Source of the DNA: Verrucomicrobiota bacterium
GTDB taxonomy: Bacteria; Chlamydiota; Chlamydiia; Chlamydiales; Rhabdochlamydiaceae
DNA length: 64,000 nt
Assembly (NCBI GenBank): GCA_018240065.1
Contig: JAFEGH010000009.1
Span: forward strand, 186,001-250,000
Direction: 5' to 3'
A model generated the notes under the pieces. It saw only the letters and a list, made by a program, of their open reading frames with translations, had not been told where the DNA came from and searched no databases. Within the stretch, counting starts at the first letter, position 1. Each line of letters opens with the position of its first letter. Positions 54,795-64,000 of the stretch are shown piece after piece. The translations under genes were made by a program, and so were the position numbers.

Positions 54795-54889
54795 TTCTTG
54801 TAGTAAAATTTTAATTCCCTGCCTTACTTTCTCTGCTCCAGCATAACACTTGCCGAAAATCCCCCAAAAAGAGATGATAGTTGCCCTAT

Positions 54890-54963
54890 GCACTGGTAGC
54901 TCAGCTGGATAGAGTACGCGGCTACGAACCGCGAGGTCAGAGGTTCGAATCCTCTCCGGTGCA
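54890..54963 (+). tRNA. tRNA-Arg (anticodon ACG)
   Basis: 74 bases fold as a cloverleaf. The 5' acceptor GCACTGG pairs with CCGGTGC at the end (one U-G pair); D-arm GCTCAGCTGGATAGAGT; anticodon stem CGCGG/CCGCG around the loop CTACGAA, anticodon ACG; T-arm with GGTTCGAATCC. The first adenosine would be modified to inosine by TadA to read CGU, CGC and CGA. The 3' CCA is not encoded. Confidence 0.97.
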
Positions 54964-55000
54964 ATCTCTTTTTTTTGTCTCTCTCTGGTCGGTTGATGTG

Positions 55001-55633
55001 ATGATCTTGGAAGTATTTCCTTCAGGACCTGCGGAAACCAACGCCTATTTAATCGGATGTCCGCAGACTTTGCGGGCAGTCGTTATCGATGTCCCATTTG
55101 AAAGCACAGAACAGATTCTCAAGCGGGCAAGAGAGCTTTCTCTTGTCATTGAATGCATTTTGCTGACCCATTCGCATTGGGACCACACTGCAGAGGTCTG
55201 CCTGCTCAAGGACGCTCTCCACATTCCCGTCTATGTCCATCAAGAAGACGCGGGGAATCTTGAAAGGCCGGGATCCGACCGACTCCCGCTTTTTTTTCCG
55301 ATCAAAGGAGTGGTGCCCGACGGCTTTCTTTCCGACGGACAGGAGCTGATGGTCGGCAAGCTGCGAATCCAGGTCATCCATACTCCTGGGCATACGCCAG
55401 GAGGAGTCTGTTTCTATTTTCCTGATGAAAAAGCGTTGATTTCAGGGGATACTCTGTTCCGCGGGACGATCGGCAATCTGAGTTTTCCCACAGCCCGGCC
55501 TGCGCTGATGTGGGCTTCCCTGAAGAGGTTGGCAGCGCTCCCTCCCGATACGAAAGTCTACCCAGGCCATGGCGGCCCAACAACGATCCATCATGAAAAG
55601 TGGATCTCTCAAGCCCAAGAACGATTCAATTAA
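55001..55633 (+). CDS. Metallo-beta-lactamase fold hydrolase (glyoxalase II-like)
   Basis: 210 residues from ATG 55001; longer starts would run through the tRNA gene. The motif LTHSHWDHTAEV supplies the H-x-H-x-D-H zinc ligands, with further ligands in IHTPGHTPGGVCFYF, LISGDTLFRGTIG and VYPGHGGPT. Length and motif spacing fit the small GloB-like hydroxyacylglutathione hydrolase or persulfide dioxygenase group, acting on thioesters in the cytoplasm. It is 10 bp ahead of the peroxiredoxin gene, so a shared role in thiol stress is possible (inference). Confidence 0.85.
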   Translation: MILEVFPSGPAETNAYLIGCPQTLRAVVIDVPFESTEQILKRARELSLVIECILLTHSHWDHTAEVCLLKDALHIPVYVHQEDAGNLERPGSDRLPLFFPIKGVVPDGFLSDGQELMVGKLRIQVIHTPGHTPGGVCFYFPDEKALISGDTLFRGTIGNLSFPTARPALMWASLKRLAALPPDTKVYPGHGGPTTIHHEKWISQAQERFN

Positions 55634-55643
55634 GGTAACGAAG

Positions 55644-56228
55644 ATGAATACAATATTGGTTGGAAGAACCGCTCCCCATTTTACTGCAAAAGCAGTTGTC
55701 AAAGGACTGATCGTCGATGAGTTTTCCCTGCGTGATTTCCTGGGAAAATATGTCCTCTTTTTCTTTTACCCGCTCGATTTTACCTTCGTATGCCCGACTG
55801 AGCTCCATGCTTTTCAGGAAAAACTTCCTGAGTTCGAAAAGCGAGGGGCGCAGGTTGTCGGATGTTCTGTCGACAGCTGGTTTACCCACCAGGCGTGGTT
55901 GAACACTCCAAAGACCAAAGGCGGGATCGAAGGAGTAGAATACCCTCTCGTCTCCGACCTTAATAAGCATATCGCCCGCAATTATCAGGTCCTCAAAGAA
56001 GACGAAGGGATTGCATACCGTGGTCTTTTCCTGATCGACAAGCAGGGGATCGTGCGCCACCAGCTTATCAATGACCTTCCGCTGGGACGCTCTGTCGACG
56101 AGGCCCTGCGCATGTTGGACGCTTTGGCCTTCTTTGAGAAAAATGGCGAAGTCTGTCCGGCAAACTGGAAAGAGGGCGCTAAAGGTATGAAGCCAACCGC
56201 TGATGGGCTTGTAAAATATTTCAACTAG
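55644..56228 (+). CDS. 2-Cys peroxiredoxin (AhpC/TSA family)
   Basis: 194 residues from ATG 55644, with AAGGTAACGAAG ahead. The peroxidatic cysteine is in YPLDFTFVCPTELHAFQ near residue 48 and the resolving cysteine in EVCPANW near 170, so it is a typical 2-Cys enzyme; GGIEGVEYPLVSD is also typical. It reduces hydrogen and alkyl peroxides with thioredoxin or a similar donor in the cytoplasm. Chlamydiae lack catalase in many lineages, which makes this a main peroxide defence. In operon with the metallo-beta-lactamase gene. Confidence 0.95.
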   Translation: MNTILVGRTAPHFTAKAVVKGLIVDEFSLRDFLGKYVLFFFYPLDFTFVCPTELHAFQEKLPEFEKRGAQVVGCSVDSWFTHQAWLNTPKTKGGIEGVEYPLVSDLNKHIARNYQVLKEDEGIAYRGLFLIDKQGIVRHQLINDLPLGRSVDEALRMLDALAFFEKNGEVCPANWKEGAKGMKPTADGLVKYFN

Positions 56229-56316
56229 TTCATTTCTCCTCTAGCGGAAGTGCGGTCATTAATGGCCAGCTATTTCAAAGATAGCCTAGTGGGGACGCGA
56301 GGTCTCAGCTAACCGC

Positions 56317-56344
56317 AAAAAATCCCGGGCCATCAAGGCCTGGG
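56317..56344 (-). terminator. Intrinsic terminator of the small unknown gene
   Basis: CCCGGGCC (56324-56331) pairs with GGCCTGGG (56337-56344), with one G-T pair. On the minus strand it is followed by ATTTTTTGC. It lies 14 bases past the stop of the gene at 56358. Confidence 0.85.
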
Positions 56345-56357
56345 TGCGCCAGTTGAT

Positions 56358-56747
56358 CTAGAGGGGATGCGTCAGGTAGTCGTAGAGGTCCTTTTCCGTC
56401 GTGATCAAGAGACTGCGGTAGAGGGAGCAGATCGGGCTTGTCGCCCCGATGATCTCCGCATCTCCCACGCCCGGCATACAGATTGCCGTCAGATCGTGAA
56501 AGACTTCTTTATTCTCCAAGAGGCGAATTCCCCGCATGTAGTCGGAAATGCTAAACCCCTCCTCCTTGACCCTGAAGTAGATCAGCTCCCGCTCGAAAAG
56601 CAGCGCCTGGACGGCGTACATGAGGCCCAGGCTCTCTTCAGGAGGGTTTCCAAAGGTCTCTGCGAGCTGCGGCAGCGACTTGCATAGGAAGGGCGTGCAA
56701 AAGTCCCCTTTCTCCGCTTCTCCGAATAGAAAGATCGTGTGGCGCAT
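56358..56747 (-). CDS. Small conserved-looking protein of unknown function
   Basis: 129 residues from ATG 56747. No family recognised. The sequence is well balanced (RHTIFLFGEAEKGDFCTPFL, YAVQALLFERELIYFRVKEE, CMPGVGDAEIIGATSPICSL), with a mixed alpha/beta look and no signal peptide or membrane segment. A strong intrinsic terminator directly after the stop supports it as a real transcription unit. It is convergent with the peroxiredoxin gene. The final segment RSLLITTEKDLYDYLTHPL would fit a small cytosolic enzyme or regulator, which is only a guess. Confidence 0.65.
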   Translation of the reverse strand: MRHTIFLFGEAEKGDFCTPFLCKSLPQLAETFGNPPEESLGLMYAVQALLFERELIYFRVKEEGFSISDYMRGIRLLENKEVFHDLTAICMPGVGDAEIIGATSPICSLYRSLLITTEKDLYDYLTHPL

Positions 56748-56836
56748 CGCATCCTCGCTATCGTCTCATAGACCTTTCTTCATCATATCATAAAGAAATT
56801 TTTTTAAAGATAGATGATCGATTTATTTCATTTTTT

Positions 56837-56865
56837 TTGCTTTCAAAACGTCAATCTAATATACT
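56837..56865 (+). promoter_or_regulatory. Putative promoter of the M16-like gene
   Basis: TTGCTT (56837-56842) and TATACT (56860-56865), 17-base spacer. Start expected near 56872. Confidence 0.55.
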
Positions 56866-57021
56866 GGAAGCCAATGGGTTATATGTTCTTCGAGAAGGAG
56901 ATGGAAAAAGAAATTGGTTGAACTGAATAAAAGTTTTTTACTATATCAACCTGCTTTATTTTTAACCCTTGAGGTTGCCGCAATCGCTGGAGGGATCTAG
57001 ATTCCCCCTGTCTTTTGCATC

Positions 57022-57048
57022 TACCTCCAAATACCTAAAGAGGAGGTA
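57022..57048 (+). promoter_or_regulatory. Hairpin sequestering the Shine-Dalgarno sequence
   Basis: TACCTCC (57022-57028) is perfectly complementary to GGAGGTA (57042-57048), which contains the AGGAGG five bases before the ATG at 57052. In the folded state the binding site is hidden, suggesting translational control or a thermosensor-like switch. Confidence 0.4.
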
Positions 57049-57051
57049 AGG

Positions 57052-58905
57052 ATGATCATCCCCTTGTTATTTACGGTGGGACTTTGCGCCCTGCCGCATG
57101 CCGCAACTTCCGATGAGATGAGGTTGGATGCTCTTATTCCTCAGGAAGAAAGTGTGCATGTGATGCACCTTGCCAATGGGGTAAAGACATATGTTCAGGA
57201 GAATCAGGTTCCTCCCCATTGCGCCTCTTTTCGAGTAGTAATGAGGAATCAGTCCTGTGAAGAAGTGCAATATTCCTACGACGGAAAAATAGACGCCCAG
57301 GAATCGATCGACCGCTTTTTGATGCACTGCAAAGAACAGGCATCTGCCAGGTTTTCAGATGCGGTGCTGTCTCTAGAGGGATGCAGCTATACCTGTTCCG
57401 ATCTGCCTTCGCTAAGGATGGGCTGCCCCCAGGAAATCGCAGTGATCGCAGTCGGGGATTTTGATTCGGGCGAAATCGAGCTCCTGATCCAGAGGCATTT
57501 TGGCGATATCGTATTGGGGAATGATAATTTTTCATCGGAATGTTCCGCCTCGATCCGGATCGGATGCGACGAGGCGATCTCAAAAGTTGCTATGCGCATC
57601 TCTTACCCCAATCTTAGCAAACCGATCTATACCTATGAGGACCTGAAGGAATCCCTGAAATTCTTACTTCTGCAGGAACTTTTCCAGCAGCGGATGGAAA
57701 GGTGTTCAAAAGGCGTGGATGAATCATGGGTGCATCCCCATCCCCGTTTTTTCTATCCCGTGAATGGATACACATTCTCTTCAGAGGAATCGTCAGAGAA
57801 TCTGCTTTCCTTCCTTCTATGGCAGGTGGAAGCTATCCGCAATGATGGATTCTTTGAAGATGAGTTCTATGCGACCAAACGCAAAATGATCAATCAGTTT
57901 CAGTATCTTGCCTCCAGCGCAAGCAGACCGGACGATGCGTTTTTGGCCTCTTACTATGTCGATCAATTTTTGCTCGGCGAACGCTGCCCCTCTTATCAGG
58001 TTTTTCTCGAGGCCGCGGCACAACTGGTTCAGGATATTCAGTCCAAAGATCTTTTGCCCTACCTTTCCTCTTTTCTTTTAGATAAGAACCGCCAGATCCA
58101 GGTTGTCTATCCGATGCCGATCCATGCTGAGATCCTGACTGTGGACAGAATCGAGCAGATGATACAGCGTGTTGCATCGCTGGCTTCCTTCTATCGCAAT
58201 AGCGAGATCCCGGAAGATGCCGAATGGATTCTTGAGACAGGCGGTAGAATCCCTTTCACTCCTCTGGTTGAGAAGTCAGGCGACAAGGCCGATCCGTCGA
58301 TCCAGCTTGTTAGCGACGAGGGTCCCTCCGCGTTCCGTCTGGCTGACAGCGCTATCGCCCTGTCGATGAGCAATCCCTCCCTTCAGCCAGAACCTTTTGC
58401 ATCCAATGACATGGCCAGCGACTTCATCCAGCTGGCAAATAGCGAGGAATCCCCGCTTCTTTTGATTGGCGACAACAAGGCAGCTGACGGCCAAGGCAAT
58501 CCTGTCGAACCCTTTTATCAACTGCCTCTGACTGAGAAAGAAAAGAGATTCATCAAGATCATTATCTCGACGATGGCGGATAAAAACATCATCCAGCTGG
58601 CCCTGGAAAAACGAACTCTCGAGAAGAAGGGGAAGAAGGTCAACCATGTCCATCCGCTGAGATTTGTCGGATACATTCTTTCCAACTCCTCTCTAAAAAG
58701 CGATTTGAAAGCGATTAAGAAAAGCTCGTTTAAATGGGATGCTTTCATCGACGGGTTCTCGAAAAGAATGAGAGAAGAGTTGTCGAATGGCAATGTCTAC
58801 AAGCATGTGCCGGGATTCGCTCAGCAAGTGGGGGGAGATCCTGAGGACATCAAACATTACATTGGCAAGAAAGACTTTGAAGGTCTGGTCAAGTCTCTGC
58901 TCTAA
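57052..58905 (+). CDS. Exported M16-like (insulinase-fold) protein lacking the zinc motif
   Basis: 617 residues; AGGAGGTAAGG ahead of ATG 57052. Signal peptide (IIPLLFTVGLCALPHAATS). LANGVKTYVQENQVPPHCAS matches the beginning of M16 peptidases, and VIAVGDFDSGEIELLIQRHF and FYATKRKMINQFQYLASSAS their later parts. The HxxEH zinc motif that should follow about 30 residues after the first segment is absent; the region seems to have been deleted. It is therefore probably a non-catalytic relative, as PqqG/MPP-alpha type partners are. The last 130 residues (FIKIIISTMADKNIIQLALE) are a separate helical domain I do not recognise. A terminator follows. Confidence 0.65.
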   Translation: MIIPLLFTVGLCALPHAATSDEMRLDALIPQEESVHVMHLANGVKTYVQENQVPPHCASFRVVMRNQSCEEVQYSYDGKIDAQESIDRFLMHCKEQASARFSDAVLSLEGCSYTCSDLPSLRMGCPQEIAVIAVGDFDSGEIELLIQRHFGDIVLGNDNFSSECSASIRIGCDEAISKVAMRISYPNLSKPIYTYEDLKESLKFLLLQELFQQRMERCSKGVDESWVHPHPRFFYPVNGYTFSSEESSENLLSFLLWQVEAIRNDGFFEDEFYATKRKMINQFQYLASSASRPDDAFLASYYVDQFLLGERCPSYQVFLEAAAQLVQDIQSKDLLPYLSSFLLDKNRQIQVVYPMPIHAEILTVDRIEQMIQRVASLASFYRNSEIPEDAEWILETGGRIPFTPLVEKSGDKADPSIQLVSDEGPSAFRLADSAIALSMSNPSLQPEPFASNDMASDFIQLANSEESPLLLIGDNKAADGQGNPVEPFYQLPLTEKEKRFIKIIISTMADKNIIQLALEKRTLEKKGKKVNHVHPLRFVGYILSNSSLKSDLKAIKKSSFKWDAFIDGFSKRMREELSNGNVYKHVPGFAQQVGGDPEDIKHYIGKKDFEGLVKSLL

Positions 58906-58917
58906 GTTTCTATTGAG

Positions 58918-58947
58918 AAAGGGCCTGTTCCAAGGCCCTTCTTTTCT
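58918..58947 (+). terminator. Intrinsic terminator of the M16-like gene
   Basis: AAGGGCCT (58919-58926) and AGGCCCTT (58933-58940) with a six-base loop, followed by CTTTTCT, 13 bases past the stop. Confidence 0.8.
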
Positions 58948-59018
58948 ACATATGTCGTAAGAATGGGTTTTGGAGTTGAAAAGATTTCCAAGCTTGCCCA
59001 TAAAACAATTTCTGGATA

Positions 59019-59080
59019 GGCGACAGCCCGCCGCTTAGGCGCAGCCGAAAAAGCAAGCTTTGAAGTTGATTGGGGATAAA
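59019..59080 (+). repeat. Dispersed intergenic repeat, copy D, containing the next gene's ribosome binding site
   Basis: Contains CCGCTTAGGCGCAGCCGAAA and ends TTGAAGTTGATTGGGGATAA directly before the ATG at 59080. The GC-rich part shares CTTAGGCGCAGCCGAAAA with the copy at 30950 (opposite strand). The GGGGATAA end seems to act as the Shine-Dalgarno sequence. Confidence 0.6.
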
Positions 59081-60980
59081 TGAAAAAGGAAAATCCGGAA
59101 GTTCCGAGCGCTCCGATCAATTACCTCTTTTTTGGCTTTTATTTCGTCCTTATTGCCGCCATTCACGTTTTCCATACCTTCCTGATCGAACCCAACCTTT
59201 CTCTATCGACCTACTTCTTTGCAACTTATGCATTTGCTCAATGCGCGCTGGAAACTTTGGTGATGGTCCTCTTCGCGGGGATCGTCAACACATACCTTCC
59301 CCGCTTCATGAATTTCTATATCGTTGTCGTCTTTTTCATGTTCCTGAGCCACGTCATCGATTTTCCGCTTGTTCGTCTGATGGATATGTCTTTCTGGTAC
59401 GCACTGAACTTCATTTCACAAGAAAGTTATGAGAATTTCATCGAGCTTCTCTTAGCCAGCAATGTCTCGCTAATGGTCTGGGTGTTGGCAGGTCTTGCAG
59501 GAGGACTCCTGCTCTTGTCCGGGATCTTTCTGTATCGAACGGCTGAAAAATGGACGGGGCGCAGACCTCTCATTGTTTCTTTTTCCATGCTTGGAGCGGC
59601 TCTTTCGACACTCTGCCTGTTTTTGCTGAGCTGGGACTATGGAATAAAAACCCATATTTCGACTATTTACTTCGACCGTTTTCAAAAGACCCTGCCTTGG
59701 AAAAGCACGTTTTTCCCCCCGCGAATTGACTATCTGGCCTTGAAGAACATGCTCCAGGACCCTGAAGGAGAAGAGGAGTCAATGAGGAAGTTGGACTCGA
59801 GAGTGTTTTCCCTCACTCACAAGCCCGATGTCTATTTATTCATCGTCGAATCGCTTCGAGAAGACTACATTACTGAAGAGAATGCCCCACGCCTGCATCA
59901 ATTCAAGAAGCAGAATGTTTCGTTCGAGATGGCCCTTTCCAACGCCAATGCAACTCATGTTTCCTGGTTTTCTCTTTTCTACTCCAAGTTTCCCTATTAT
60001 TGGGGAAAGGTCGACCCCGATGAGTGGAAAGGGGGGAGCATCCCCTTGAGGCTGCTCAAAAAGATGGGCTACAAAATCCATGTCTCTTCGTCAGCGCGAC
60101 TGACCTATTATCAAATGAATCGTCTGATTTTTGGTGAGGGAGAGCATTTGGCCGACGCCATGTTCATCCCTGATGAAGAAGAATGCTATGAGCCCTATTT
60201 GCGCGATGAAAGCGCGATGGAAAACCTTTTTGTCCAAATGCAGAAAGAAGGTTCCGGCAGGATGTTCATCGTTTTCCTCGATGCGACCCATTTGGATTAT
60301 AGCTGGCCCAAAGAAATGACGCGCTTTACCCCTTACGAAGAAAAGATCAATTATTTCCATGCCGCGCTCACTAAAGACGGGCTTGGAGGGATCATCAACC
60401 GCTATAGGAACGCTCTATCTTTTGTCGATTCGCAATTCGGGGAATTTTTGGACGTGCTGCAGCAGTCCCCGGGAGGAAAGGAGGCCGTCGTCATCATTAC
60501 TGGCGACCATGGCGAGGAGTTTTACGAGCATGGCAATCTCTTCCATGCTTCGAGCTTAAGCCATCCCCAGATCAATCCTCCCCTCTATTACAAGTTCGGA
60601 GAGAATGAATCAGTAAAACAGCGCGCCCGTTGCAAGATGACATGCCACATGGATATTTTCCCCACTCTCTTTCACTATTTGACGGGGGAAGACCTGATGG
60701 GGGAAGTGCTGCAGGGCCAGTCGATATTTAAAGAGAATCGTTGGCCGTACACTGTGATCGGGCGCTTCAACGCCAGTCGCACTCCCTATGAGTATTGCAT
60801 CCATAACGGGAGTGATAAATTAATAGCCGAGTTCAGTGACGAGCGCGATATTTTCAATTCGCGCGGACTCAGGATCCTCTCGACGAAAAATTGTCGGGAT
60901 GAAAATATTGTGAAAGAGCTGGGAACGATCCATGAGGAATTCGGACCGGCTTTGGAACGTATTTTTTCCCAAAAGATGCA

Positions 60981-60984
<4 letters not shown>
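59080..60984 (+). CDS. Membrane sulfatase-fold enzyme (LTA synthase / phosphoethanolamine transferase-like)
   Basis: 634 residues. Five hydrophobic helices in the first 200 (YLFFGFYFVLIAAIHVFHTF onward), then an alkaline phosphatase-like catalytic domain: PDVYLFIVESLREDYITEEN with the first metal ligand, NANATHVSWFSLFY, which should hold the nucleophilic Thr or Ser, and VVIITGDHGEEFYEHGNLFH with the Asp/His metal ligands. Relatives transfer phosphoethanolamine or phosphoglycerol to lipid A or polymers at the periplasmic face. The acceptor here is unknown. Repeat copy D forms its leader, and it overlaps the lipase-like gene as ATGA. Confidence 0.82.

Positions 60985-64000
<3,016 letters not shown>

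Larger units (their letters stand above)
56748..57051 (+). other. Intergenic region and long leader of the M16-like gene
   Basis: 304 bp. After the AT-rich start comes a good promoter (56837-56865), and then a predicted leader of about 180 bases. The leader has a 12-codon open frame (56883-56921, MFFEKEMEKEIG) with no clear binding site, a partial palindrome around GGGATCTAGATTCCC, and a hairpin that covers the Shine-Dalgarno sequence (57022-57048). Confidence 0.5.

Noticed and set aside
54881..55000. Extended starts for the metallo-beta-lactamase gene and, on the other strand, for trkA
   Set aside because: Both would be translated through or up to the tRNA-Arg gene; the downstream ATG codons match family N-termini.
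56883..56921. 12-codon leader peptide MFFEKEMEKEIG
   Set aside because: Short, without a clear ribosome binding site and with no link to amino acid control; noted only as part of the leader.

Overview
The window reads as chromosome of a member of the order Chlamydiales, most likely one of the amoeba-associated 'Chlamydia-like' families (Waddliaceae, Criblamydiaceae or Parachlamydiaceae) rather than Chlamydia itself. The markers are a topoisomerase I with a C-terminal SWIB domain, a GreA with a long extra N-terminal domain, a long divergent ThyX-like protein, a TyrP-type aromatic amino acid permease, two MOMP-like outer membrane proteins, groESL with a CIRCE-like operator, and sigma-54. Family and species are inference; the base composition looks close to 50% GC by eye.

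Layout. 1-8.3 kb: partial greA (minus), a YjbH-like outer membrane protein, a thyX-like gene overlapping a tyrP-like permease, and uvrB. 8.3-18.9 kb: a surface polysaccharide region of the Wzx/Wzy type: O-antigen ligase-like protein, two GT4 glycosyltransferases, flippase, GDP-mannose dehydratase, third GT4 transferase, ManC and polymerase; two good promoter matches (9752 and 13835) divide it. 18.9-21.5 kb: topA (minus). 21.8-28.4 kb: a divergently transcribed exported methyltransferase and a tightly overlapping six-gene run of glycosyltransferases (GT6, GT2, GT2, GT32, GT32, GT32), every one with a signal peptide or N-terminal membrane anchor. 28.4-31.1 kb: a rearranged stretch where the 3' junction of the GT32 gene and a PAS/receiver gene is present twice, flanking a beta-barrel gene, followed by a 160-bp palindromic MITE-like element. 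31.2-36.6 kb: a putative membrane metallopeptidase, rpoN, a GT9 transferase and uvrD/pcrA. 36.6-40.3 kb: two tandem MOMP-like proteins with long variable N-terminal parts. 40.7-45.8 kb: putA and a NamZ-like (DUF1343) protein. 45.8-48.2 kb: groES, groEL and an FmdB-type zinc ribbon. 48.3-50.7 kb: two unrecognised genes that look like effector candidates. 50.9-54.7 kb: trkA-trkH-prmA (minus). 54.9-56.7 kb: tRNA-Arg(ACG), metallo-beta-lactamase, peroxiredoxin and a small unknown gene. 57-64 kb: a degenerate M16-like protein, a membrane sulfatase-fold enzyme overlapping a lipase-like gene, enolase and partial rsgA.

How it fits together. Much of the window concerns the cell envelope: a mannose-based polysaccharide route, porin-like proteins, a sulfatase-fold head-group transferase and a possible muramidase. 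The least expected element is the export-targeted glycosyltransferase operon, since these enzymes need nucleotide sugars that are normally cytosolic; secretion towards the host or its vacuole is one explanation (inference). A dispersed repeat family with at least five copies sits in intergenic gaps around these loci and in one case appears to supply the ribosome binding site of a gene.
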